From assembly GCA_003550305.1 (NCBI GenBank), contig QKYT01000792.1, forward strand, positions 15,943-44,114: a stretch of DNA of 28,172 nt, given 5' to 3'. Positions within the stretch are counted from its first letter, which is position 1. Each line of letters begins with the position of its first letter. A program made the translations under genes and the position numbers. The notes beneath the pieces were generated by a model. The model was not told the DNA's origin and did not search any database. It saw only the letters and a list, made by a program, of their open reading frames with translations. Shown here piece after piece: positions 9,823 through 20,124 of the stretch. Source of the stretch: Glomus cerebriforme. Lineage: Eukaryota; Glomeromycota; Glomeromycetes; Glomerales; Glomeraceae.

Positions 9823-11400
9823 AATGAAACAAATACAAATTTATTTATTAATAATGAAACAGATCTAAATTCACTCATTAATGATAAAATGAATCTAAAT
9901 CTATTTATTTATAATGAAATAGATGAATCTAATAAACCAGATGAGCCATCCAATTCTTTAGAATTAACTTTTGAACTTATCTTTACTAACTAAAAAAACT
10001 TCAAAAGTTAGATATATAGATAGAGGATTTCAGTTATAAGATTAAAATAAGCAAAACTATTCAAGTGTAATATGAAGAGTTACTTACAAATACATAAAAT
10101 CTGGAACTTATAATTCACAAACTATATCAAATCTAATAAAGTAATACAATACTCATTTTTAATAAATACTATATTCTTAGAAACTTAATATTACTTATCC
10201 AAAAATAGAAATTATAAAAATAAACTTGTTTAATAATGAATATAATCATCTACTTATTCTAATAATTTAAGAAATAGCCTTATAGTTTTAGAAGTTGACA
10301 AAGAAAATATTTTTGATATAAAAAAGTATATCATTCAAGAATAAATAGATTTGGTATCTATATATTTCCTATTAAAACATGATTATTCAGATCAACCTAT
10401 TCACAAAAAAGATTTGTATAATATGATTTATTAGTTTTAAAAATACAATCTGAAAGATAGTGATATTTCTCAAATACTTTAACTATTAATGAACTGAAAG
10501 AATTTAGAGCTACTTTGAGTTGTAAAAACATGATTAAATCCAATTTCAAGAAGATTGATTTCTCTCTTATGAATGTCACCTATGCAAAAAAAATTATATA
10601 GCAAATACAATAACATTATTATAGTTGATAATACCTATAACATAAACTAATTTCAGATAATCCTTTGTATTGTAGTTATAATCAATAATAACTACAGAAT
10701 TAGAATCATAGTATATGCAATAATTGAGAATGAAACACTGAATACTTATTAATAAATATTTAATAATATATTTACTGAAATGGATATTTCTCTAGAAGTT
10801 ATTTTTTCTGATTCTGATTTTTCTTTAGTTTATTTGATTAAGAATATTTTATTCCAATATTCAGCACCTATTGTATATATTTCATATAAATTTAAACCTT
10901 CAAAAAAAACTTAAAGAAAAATTAAGCAATTAGTTTGAAAAATTTTATTATAAATTTTATGTATGTTATAATTCTCTTTACAAATAACTTAATTAAATAA
11001 TACCTAGTAGTGATTAAGTAATTAACTAATATCTTTTATAGTAGTAAGAATTCATAAACAGTACCTTAAATTTATAACTAATTTACAGTTGGTATTCAAA
11101 ATATATAGTGAATCAAATTAATAAATAGTTATGTGTATGGCAAATTAGATTATTTTATATCATTATATAATTTATTGGTTAATATTAATAATATGATAAA
11201 TATTTTGAGTAATTTGAAGTTGAATAAAATGCCTTACTTACAATTAGTATGCTGATGCTGAATATAAGATTCTTCAGTCAAGTAAATATTATTATCAAAG
11301 AATTTTTAATTTTAATAATGCTTAGAAAATAAAGAGGCTAAATAAATTAATCTATATATTATGAAATTAGTTAGATTATAAATTAGTATCATTTAATAAA
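9823..11400 (+). pseudogene. MULE/FAR1-like transposase relic
   Basis: No long ORF survives, but translated pieces follow the order of a Mutator-like (FAR1-type) transposase. First an Asp/Asn-rich head made of a 30 bp unit at 9823, 9853, 9883 and 9913, encoding NETDLNSLIN-like decapeptides. Then a FAR1-like start with stops where Trp is expected. Then HDYSDQPIHKKDLYNM (10379-10426) and a LISLL-stop-MSPMQ segment (~10553-10582). Then the catalytic core: IIIVDNTYN with the first Asp, and VIFSDSDFSL with the second (~10798-10830). Then a FHIDLNLRKKL-like segment with local frameshifts, and NALLTISMLMLNIRFF (~11230-11280). Many stops, mostly explicable as Trp or Gln codons. The family call rests on motif order I recognise; the ends are approximate and no zinc finger or terminal repeat is seen. 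Confidence 0.75.
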
Positions 11401-11919
11401 AGTAAAAATTATTTTAAAATTTATTTGAGATAAAATGCAAGTTTGCAAAGGACAAATCATAAAATTTCAGTTATATCTACTAATCTTATTATTTTTGATT
11501 GATTCTATATTTTTTATGATTATAGATAAAAACTAATAATAAAGAAATACTGTAAGTATAAAAATCAAAGAATAAGAGCAAAATACAAAGCAAATCCTTT
11601 TGCAATCATTAATTTTAACTATAATGATGAAAGCAATTCTTAAAGTATGAAATATATAAGTTATACTTTTCAGCAAAATTAAAAAGCTATTGTCAAAATA
11701 TTTCATTATGGACAATCAATTACATCAGTTATAATTTTTATTAATAAAACATATGAATTACGTCAAATTATGTCATTGTGTTATATTAGTCATAATTCAA
11801 AAAAATTTATTTCATAAAGAAGTATAATACAAGTAACTAGTATACAGAAAATTAGACATTATATATTTTTACTTAATAAAAAATATGCATTTATGTATTT
11901 ATTTTTTTTTAATTAATAA
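11401..11919. other. A+T-rich DNA, possible decayed tail of the MULE relic
   Basis: Translated fragments are short and I could not match them to a family. The 60-codon minus-strand ORF here is not supported. The stretch ends at the hAT target site. Confidence 0.35.
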
Positions 11920-11927
11920 GAGATTAG

Positions 11928-14900
11928 TAGTGTTATTATGGAATATGAACAGGAACATGGGTGCCAGGATGGGATGGGATAGAACAGTTCGTATCTATGT
12001 CCTGCACTTTTTATGTTCTGGATATTTGTGGACATTTATATATAAATCACATATTCATTTATTAAAGTATTTTCATTATAATTGCTAAGAAAAATTCACA
12101 CAAATTTTTCTTAATATTGCTTATTTGTTCATGATTATATTTTTGTATTTTTTATTGTTTATTATTCTATGAAATACAACTTTAAAAGTTCAGTAAGTTT
12201 ACGCTCAAACAATACAAAAAGTAAAAAGATTACATTGAAATTTTTAATTAGAATGGTAAACCTATATATACATTACTTTTAAAGAGAGTTAACAAATCCT
12301 ATTTAGCATTAATATTGTTAGTAGGATGAGTAATATCATTTAATGATATTTATTTTTTTATCAGAATTATCAAACTTGGCATTTTCCTTCTCCTTTAATA
12401 TCTCTGCCCAACCTTGAAGATATTTACCAAAACTATTTTCTAATTAGGATTCAGTAATTTTCTCATCCAAATCATCTTCTGTTAGTTCAGAATTAGGTTC
12501 TAAATTAGCAGCTGAATCATTATCTCTAGGATTTTCTAAATTTTCAGGATTTTGATTAATTTTAATCAATATCCAATGTAGTTTCAGATATTATATCATT
12601 ATAAAGATGATAGTATGTAATATCAGCTCTTAATTTACTCATTTGAAGAGCTTTAGATGACTATATATAAAAATTATAATGAAAATTAGAATATTGTATT
12701 AGAAATAATTAAAAATTTAATAATTTAATAATAAAATATGAATATTAACATACCATCAATCTATTATGCCATTTTGTTTGCAAAAATCCTATGCAACTTC
12801 AAAGTCTTTTCACAGAAGCTGCATTTACACATATACCAAAAATTCTACAAGCTACAAGATTTAATTCATTTGTAAAACCATTAATATAATACCAATATTG
12901 CAAAATATTATTATTAAATTGTTTATATGAATCAAAATCAAATGGATATTTTGCTAGCCGAAAATTATCAAATTCACGAAGTATATATTTTGGTACTTTT
13001 TCAGACCATGCATGATAATAATACTGTATATCAACCACTTTCCAAATTCTAAATAACTAATATTGGTAATTGTATTGTTAAATTGATTCATTCTGTACTT
13101 TGGATGTAATAAGTGAAATAGTAAAAGGAGGGCTATTCCTAATCTCTCCATTTTTTTCTAATCTGTTAATTATTTGTGTTACAAGTGTATTATCAGGATA
13201 GTTTAACCAAAATTGAACTAAATAGTTCATATTATGTACTACCTGAAATAAATGTGTCTTATCATGTTGTAGTATATTAAGTATTTTGTAATATAGTTTA
13301 AGAATTTTACTAACAAGCGTAATTTGATCCCAAAATGTTGAAGAATCAATAATTTTAAAGATCTCACATAATAATATTAGTGTTGTTTCTCTTTGCTGAT
13401 AAGATTCAACAATTGGTGGTTTGAAATTAATAGCTAGTATTTAAAAATAAAATTAAAGTTTATATATTAACATTAATTAAATATTTAATTAGTGATTAAA
13501 TAAATATATTTACTTGCAATGCTTGTTGAGGTTAATACACACATAATAAAGATTATTCTAGTGCATTTCTTTTGAAACAAATATTGCAATAATTTTTCTA
13601 TATGTTTTATATTGCTGTTCTTTTAAATGTACAATGAAGAATTTGTGATTTGAATTTTTAAAATAAGTAACAAGTTTAATAACTTGATCTATAGTAGTTT
13701 TAAATTCTGTGAATTTCTTAAAAATTTTGCTTATACAAAGGTTAATCTGATAAGTGAAGTATGGTAAAAATGTAATTGATTGATTTGAAATTCTTATCCT
13801 ATACTTTTATATGAAAATTAAATGTTAATAAATTAAATAAAAAAAATTTAACACAATTATTATAAATAATTTCCATACCAAGCTGCTGCATATGCTGATG
13901 CACTATCGGTTATTACAGTGCAAATAGTAATTCCTATTTTTCTTAATTCGGTAAGCATTGTTTCAGTTTTGTCTATTACTGCAGTGTAATTTTTACGCTC
14001 AATACTAATGTCTACTGCTTTTCAGATTTAGGGTTTTCTATCAGAAGTTAGTAAAACTATCCCTAACAATTGCTCATTTTTTACGTTGGTCCATCCATTA
14101 AAAGTCATTATTACACCAACTGGATCTTCTTTAAGTGTAATTTTTACAATCTTATCTGCATTAAAATATCACCTCTAAGAATATGATAGTTAGGCAATTT
14201 AATTAAAGAATTCAAAAATTTGAATAACTCTATTGCTTTAGGATTATTTACCCATGATAATGCCTGTCCACAGAAAACTGTAAGTCGAAATAGCAATGTA
14301 TAAAATTTTTGTATGTTTTTCTTAAATATGAAATAGTCAATAAAATTATCTATAGGTCCATAATATAAATAATGATTAATTACTTTATAAGATGAACTTA
14401 ATAATAAAAAGGCTTGAGAAGATATGCATTCTAAAACTAATTAAAAAATAAATGTAAATATTTTTGTAAAAAATATAATATTAAATTCTTAAAATATCTC
14501 TTTTGAGGAGTTAAATTTGGGATATCATTATTAGGTTATAAAATTGCAAAGACTTTTTCTTGCTCCTCTTCATTTATTTTGGCAAAAAAATTAGGACATT
14601 TCTTAAGATGTTGAACTATTTAGTCTTTTTTATTTGAAAATAATACTTTTTGCTCTTTCTCTTCTCCCAACACTTCTATACATGGTTTATAAAATGTTTT
14701 AGTATTGCTTTTATTAACTTTAATATCAGTTCTAATAATATACTGAGTTAATAAAGAAGAGAGTGGCGGCATAATGATAGTTAGATACTATAAAGGATAG
14801 TGTGAAAAATTAGTTTAAATCAGATTCAGGATTGTGTGAAAATTTTTTTTGTGGCTTAGATTAAAATGTCTTAGATATATAAAACTACTATAAAACTGTT

Positions 14901-15044
14901 CCAAAAAGCTTATAAAAATACCCAGGATATGTCTACGTGATAATGTGCTAATCAGAATATTTTTTAGGATACAGATAGTAGACACAGGATATAGACATTA
15001 ATGTCTAAGCAAGATGCTGCGGATAGTGTTCATATATAACACTG
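11928..15044 (-). mobile_element. Complete hAT transposon (3117 bp) with 8 bp target duplication
   Basis: The element is flanked on both sides by the identical octamer GAGATTAG (11920-11927 and 15045-15052), the duplication length expected for hAT. Its termini are inverted, 5'-YAGTGTTAT: TAGTGTTATTATGG on the left, and CAGTGTTATATATG reading in from the right. Subterminal copies of a TCTATRTCCTG-like motif occur near both ends (about 11990-12005 on the left; 14930-15000 on the right), as in other hAT elements where they bind transposase. The transposase relic inside runs on the minus strand. The perfect duplication despite a decayed gene suggests insertion of a non-autonomous or recently silenced copy, or chance preservation. 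Confidence 0.9.
12336..14772 (-). pseudogene. hAT transposase pseudogene with several short introns
   Basis: The start is likely the ATG at 14772-14770 (MPPLSSLLTQYI). Recognisable parts in order: a DNA-binding head with IVQHLKKCPNF; ALSWVNNPKAIELFKFLNSL; the RNase-H-like core with IMTFNGWTN, where the residue before GW is Asn (codon at 14097-14099) in place of the expected catalytic Asp; VITDSASAYAAA with the second Asp; FLPYFTYQINLC; and the C-terminal dimerisation region YWYYINGFTNEL, RIFGICVNAASVKRL-stop-SCIGFLQTK. Probable introns: 13799-13878, 13434-13513 and 12661-12753, all GT...AG and 80-93 nt. There are several stops (TGA at 12799-12801 where Trp is expected) and a frameshift near 12560-12575. 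The last part is acidic. It is dead as a transposase. Confidence 0.85.
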
Positions 15045-15052
15045 GAGATTAG

Positions 15053-15734
15053 TATGTCAATACTTTTTTTGTATCAGTATCTACTCTAGATTTACTACCT
15101 TCTACATATATATGATCTTAAATTAATGGTATATAAATCCTGATATTAAACTAAATGATCTTTTATAACAATATTCTTTTATTTCAATATGTGATAAGAT
15201 ACAATTAAAAGATAATATACTATTCAAAAATCCTATCATTTTCTAACATTTCTTTTCTATTTAGATTGATTTATGCAGTACTTAATTATCCTAATTAGCT
15301 GTAAATTTACCTAAAGCTATATATACAAAATTGGCCAGATTATCAAAAAAGACTATTGACTGTATTTTTAAAAATGATAAGTAACAAGAATTGTTAAATA
15401 TTTTTAAAGTCTTTATTTATAATGTAAAGAGCAGATTAGAACTAAAAACTTTACTGATATTATTAATTCCATTATTATTATATATAAAGGTTAGCTACTA
15501 AAAAGGCTAATAGTAAGTGTTGAAAAAGTTTTAAATAGAAAAAATAGGATTTAAAAAATATTAGCAATAGTAATATAATAGAAGACAATAATATTTCAAA
15601 TATTATAGAAGATTCTACAAATAATACAAAAGACTAAAAGTGCAGTAAATATAAGCAATATAGGTACTATATAAAGATATGTTAAAATATTTAGCATTTA
15701 GGTGTATTTTATTTAAGGTGTATTATTTAGATAT
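15053..15734. other. A+T-rich DNA, nothing recognised
   Basis: This is the continuation of the sequence into which the hAT inserted. Fragmentary reading frames around 15320-15480 suggest an old coding relic, but I cannot name it. Confidence 0.4.
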
Positions 15735-15885
15735 ATTTATTTAGGTGCATTTATTACATGATTGGTTAATTAATTTTATATAATAAATAAATCGCAGTTT
15801 AAAGTCATATGATATAAAATTTATTGAATTATGTGATATGTATCTATATACTACATGTACAAATAAAAATCACCTAATAAATAAT
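15735..15885. mobile_element. Possible ~150 bp MITE
   Basis: The left part (TTATTTAGGTGCATTTATT, ~15737-15755) and the right part (AAATAAAAATCACCTAATAA, 15861-15880) are imperfect inverted repeats. A GTCATATGATAT box lies inside and recurs at ~16523-16535. No target duplication is established. Confidence 0.35.
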
Positions 15886-16462
15886 ATTATATAAAAATTA
15901 TAAAAATTAAAATTTCTCAAATTATTATAAATAAAGTAAATAAAATGTATAACAGGGTATTATTATATATACTGTCTAAATTTTAAATAATTTGAAAAAA
16001 ATTTAGAATTTAAAATTTGGTATTTATTTAACATTTAAGATTGAATTTAGGATTTAATATTTGGTATTTAGTATTTAGTAATTTAGGATTTAGATTTTGA
16101 TATTTGAATTTGGATACTATAATTGCCTACCTAAATTTCTTCAAAATTCTATAATTAATTTCAGCTTGATTTTACTATAGTTTTATTATAATTTTAGCAA
16201 AATTTTGACAGTTTCAGCATTTATAATAGGTTTTAGCAAGTTTCGCCTTTTAGCAGAATTTTGCCAACTTTTTAATAAGACTTTAATATAGTTTTATAAA
16301 GTTTCACTTTTCAGTATTTCATTAACTTGTCTAAATCTTCTAATTTTAATAGGCAACCTTATCTATAGCTGTTATATATATATTTATTCTTAAATAATTT
16401 AAGTAATCAGTTAATTCTTTTTATAATAAATTTTGATATAAATTAATTATATAATAATAATA
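15886..16462. other. A+T-rich DNA with degenerate short repeats
   Basis: About 16010-16110 holds degenerate ATTTAGGATTTA/TTTGGTATTT units. About 16160-16320 holds degenerate TTTTAGCAAAATTTTG and AGTTTCAGCATTT-like units. No gene is seen. Confidence 0.45.
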
Positions 16463-16535
16463 TATAGAAAAATTTTAACGCTCACCCCGGGTGAAAATCA
16501 CCTTATCACGTGATAATAATAAGTCATATGATATT
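16463..16535. repeat. Palindromic CACCCCGGGTG / TCACGTGA cluster
   Basis: CTCACCCCGGGTGA is a perfect short palindrome within CTCACCCCGGGTGAAAATC, and TTATCACGTGATAA is a perfect palindrome a few bases on, followed by GTCATATGAT. A weaker palindrome, AATCACCTAAGGTGATT, lies at about 19470-19486 beyond the pogo element. They might be opposite ends of one large decayed element or two separate MITE ends. Confidence 0.4.
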
Positions 16536-16779
16536 AAAAAATTTTAAAAATATCTAATTATTTCAATAAAAAATAACTGATTAATAATATATAAAATGTT
16601 TATTAATTGTAATGATTGAATAGTTCAGCAGGTTTGAATCTACTTACTTACAAATTTTTATAAGTCTATCTCAAATATTGATAGAGATATGTGTACTTTT
16701 CATAACTGTACTAATTTTCAAATTTTTATTTTTAACTTCAGAGCATAATTTTGATTAAGTAAAGTATTTCTTTAAGATT

Positions 16780-17530
16780 AAGAAAAGTATTTCTAACTTT
16801 GCCTAATCTCAAAGAGGCTCTTAACATATTATTAAAGTTTAAAAATATGCTCTGAAGTAGGACCCTGAAATATATATGTAGGGGTAGGGTGCACTATTGC
16901 GTCGCTATCATAGAGAAATTTTATGAGGGTAGGTTAGGAATCTTAGGATTTGCGTACAAAATGAGAAATTTTTAATCAAAGTTAGGTTATCAGAATGCGT
17001 ATTTTTAACAGATTTTCTTTTAAGTAGAAGGGTTAATTTGCGTATTTTTAGTATAATTTGCAGTTTTTATATATTATATATGTAGTTTCAAATATGAACA
17101 TTTCGATAAGTTTTCCATTAATACTTAGAAATTATATATTTGTTATAGATGATGAAACAATATAATAAAATTACAATNNNNNNNNNNNNNNNNNNNNNNN
17201 NNNNNNNNNNNNNNNNNNNNNNNNNNNNNNNNNNNNNNNNNNNNNNNNNNNNNNNNNNNNNNNNNNNNNNNNNNNNNNNNNNNNNNNNNNNNNNNNNNNN
17301 NNNNNNNNNNNNNNNNNNNNNNNNNNNNNNNNNNNNNNNNNNNNNNNNNNNNNNNNNNNNNNNNNNNNNNNNNNNNNNNNNNNNNNNTATGAAAAATACT
17401 AGTAACTTTCTTAATATTTAACCTATACTTATGAAAATTTATATGTACATAGATTCGAACCTGTTTAATAACTTTGCTTAATCTTAAAGAGGCTCTTACT
17501 TATTACCAAAGTGTTGAAATTACATCTGAA
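16780..17530 (+). repeat. Two copies of a short dispersed repeat flanking the assembly gap
   Basis: About 16795-16862 and 17465-17530 share AACTTTGCYTAATCTYAAAG then AGGCTCTTA, and end in CTGAAGT. The first copy is also part of a loose inverted repeat with ACTTCAGAGCATAATTTT at ~16735. Between them lie a G-richer non-coding stretch (~16860-17050) and the gap. No ORF. Confidence 0.5.
17178..17387. other. Assembly gap (210 N)
   Basis: A run of N. Any reading frame drawn across it is meaningless. Confidence 0.98.
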
Positions 17531-17557
17531 GTCAAAGATAGAAAATCTGAAAGTTAT

Positions 17558-19216
17558 TACCATATTTTCCTGATTTTAAGCACCACCTTTTTGAAGGAAA
17601 ATTTTGGCTAAAGTTGGGGTGGTGCCTAAATTCGGAAGTTTTTTTTTTTATTAAAAATTTTTTTTTCACATTTTTGCATATTAGAATTTTATACAATAAT
17701 TTTTTTGTATTCCATATACAGTAATTATGATCATACGATGACACAATTTACCCATTACCCCTGATTTTTTTCTCAGCGTGATGCCAAAAGTTCAAAGGTC
17801 ATCGTACTCTGTCAGTGAGAAACTTAAAATTTTGCAATATGCAAAAGAACGTGATTAAAGAGCAGCTGCGCATAATTTTTTCATTGATCATTTGATGATT
17901 TCATGCTGAAAAAAATGGGAAGATAAACTCAAGATAGCAAACAGAAAAATTGACGCGTTAATGCAGAAAGAAAACTGCAATATCTTGAAGCTGAAGCTAA
18001 AAAAGACATGACTCATGGAATTTCAAAAGGACGGTATTGCAGTAACTCCTAAAATAGTTAAAATATATATGAAGGAAATTTTAGTAAAAGATTTTGCTCA
18101 TATTTATCCAAATGGTGAAAATTTCCTTGCCTCTGAATGTTGGTTTTATAGTTTTCTTAAAAGAAGTAACCTTTCATTGCGACGTAAAATGAAAATCAGC
18201 CAAAAATTTCCCGCTCAACTTGATGAAAAACTCTTGGAGTTTCAACGGTTTATCATTAAAAAATGGAAACAATTTGAATACAAACTTTGCGAAATTGGCA
18301 ATATGGACAAAATGCCAGTTTATTTTGATATGATAATTATTGATAATCATGATGCTAAATCCATGCAGATTCGAATAACTGGTAATAAGAAAAATCGGTT
18401 TACATGTGTTCTTACAGTTCTTGCTGATGGTACGAAGTTACTACCAATTGTCATCTTTAAAGCTAAACAAATGCCAAAAAATTTACCTTCTGGGATTACT
18501 GTATTGATGTATCCAAAAGGATGGATGAATAAAGTTGGAATGAAAATCTGGTTCAATAAGGTTTAGAAAAAAAGACTGGGAGGAAGTGAAACTAACAAAT
18601 AAAAATCCCTTTTTGTTATGGATAGTTTTGAATGTCACAAAATAAATGCTATAAAAAAAATTGCACTTGATGAAAACACTGATCTAGCAATTATTCCTGG
18701 TGGTCTTACTTCTATTATTCAACCACTTGATGTTTGTCTTAACAAGCCATTTAAAGATAGACTTCGAGTAAAGTAGAACATTTGGATGAGTTCAGAGCAA
18801 TTTTCTTATACTAAAGGTGGGAATTTAAAAAAACCTGGATATGATATTATTTGTAAATAGATACTTGAGACTTGGGCAGAAATTCCAAGAGAAATGATTA
18901 TAAAATCATTTAAAAAGTATGGTATTAGTAACACAATAGATGGGTCAGAGGATGATTTGTTTGGACAAAATAAAAAAGAGGAGGATATTAATGAAAACGA
19001 AAGAGAAATTGTAAATGTAGATAGCGATTTAGCTGAAGAATTAGATGAATCAAAAAATGATGAATTGTAAATAAAGTTTATTTTGAATAAAATATGAAAT
19101 ATAATAAAAAAAAATTAAAATTGGGGTGGTGCTTATTTTTGTTTTTCAAGTTTTTTGGTCAAAAGTCAGGATGGTGCTTAAATTTGGGTGGTGCTTAAAA
19201 TTGGGAGAATACAGTA
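17558..19216 (+). mobile_element. Complete pogo/Tigger-like DNA transposon (~1.66 kb) with TA ends
   Basis: Both ends abut TA (17558-17559 and 19215-19216), the target duplicated by Tc1/mariner/pogo elements. The inverted termini agree at 23 of the first 28 bases and share TTTTAAGCACCACC. Extra copies of GGTGGTGCTTA occur subterminally: inverted at 17578-17587, direct at 17618-17628 (one change), then 19125-19135, 19170-19180 (one change) and 19187-19197. They are probably transposase binding sites. The element carries one transposase pseudogene in the same orientation. Confidence 0.9.
17781..19070 (+). pseudogene. pogo/Tigger-type DDE transposase, seven stops, no frameshift
   Basis: From ATG 17781 to TAA 19068 a single frame of 430 codons can be followed without any indel. 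It is broken only by stops at 17856, 17907, 18009, 18564, 18600, 18774 and 18858. The head (YSVSEKLKILQYAKERD) looks like a psq/CENP-B-type helix-turn-helix. A second CENP-B-type helix-turn-helix spans roughly the region up to codon 140. The DDE_1-type core keeps its acidic residues: GNMDKMPVYFD (first D), VMDSFECH (second), and GGLTSIIQPLDVCLNKPFKDR (third). In the first motif Lys stands where Glu is usual. The tail is acidic. The 18015-18566 piece is the longest surviving ORF (183 aa) but is only the middle of the protein. A catalytically dead relic is far more likely than stop readthrough. Confidence 0.9.
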
Positions 19217-20124
19217 TTTTATTTTAAAAGTTTTCTAAAACTAAAATATATACAAAAAATAGTAGAAAAGTTTTAGCAAATATTCTTAAATAAAAAAAAA
19301 AGAACAAATTACTTACCATTCTAAAGTATAAAACTAAAATCCAGTTCAAAAGAAATAAAAAAAAAAAAGAAAAGAAACAAAAAATAAATATGATGTTTAC
19401 ATATTATATTTGTACTAAAATGTGATACAAAATTAGAAGGGGGTGAAATTAAAATTTTTTATTATTAAAATCACCTAAGGTGATTAAATTTGAAAATCAT
19501 CTAGAATGAAATTTAAATTAATTCTAATATATAACTAATAATATTTGTTAAAATTTTCTTAATATAATAAATTAACTAATTAAATTTTTCAAATTTTTTA
19601 TTAATAAATTTAAGATATAAAATAGCTACTTTATTATAAAAAGAATTAATTATACATACTGTAAGTATTATTTAATATTTTTTTTTTTATATCTTATTAC
19701 TAGAATCCTAAAAAACTTTAAAATAATTTATAATTTTTTTTTTTACTAATGAATTTTAGCAAATTAAACTAAATTTGAAAATTAAAAATCAGTTTTTTGT
19801 AATTATCTTACTATTTAATAATCCATCTTTTTTAAAATATAGCTTTAAATAAGTTTTATAAAATAAAAAAAAGTTAATACAAATTAGATCACTGAATAGT
19901 AAGATAATTGCAAAAAATTGTTTTAGCAAAAAATATTGATTTTGATGCAAATTAATTATAAATTATATATTAGTTATCAGAAGTTCTTTATTATTAAAGA
20001 TTTTTTTTTTGTTATTATAAAATCTTTATTTATTTATAAAAAAGTAATTTTTTATAAGATTTATAAAAAAATATTAAAAACATTAAAAATAAAAAAAAAA
20101 GTTTTTATTTTATTTTATTTTTTT
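19217..20124. other. A+T-rich DNA; one hairpin, no gene
   Basis: A 23 nt stem with one mismatch, 19793-19815 (TTTTTTGTAATTATCTTACT...) pairing with 19895-19917, encloses 79 bases and may be a small MITE. A short palindrome (AATCACCTAAGGTGATT) lies at ~19470-19486. The ORF at 19936-20139 is Lys/Phe/Ile-rich A/T sequence and unsupported. Confidence 0.5.

Noticed and set aside
11885..12088. 67-codon ORF across the left hAT end
   Set aside because: It spans the transposon boundary at 11928 and the subterminal repeats, with no family resemblance.
17149..17421. 90-codon ORF across the assembly gap
   Set aside because: Almost all of it is N.
16463..19500. One large element bounded by the CACCCCGGGTG and CACCTAAGGTG palindromes and enclosing the pogo copy
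   Set aside because: The resemblance is limited to short palindromes that would pair in any orientation; no target duplication or shared interior supports it.
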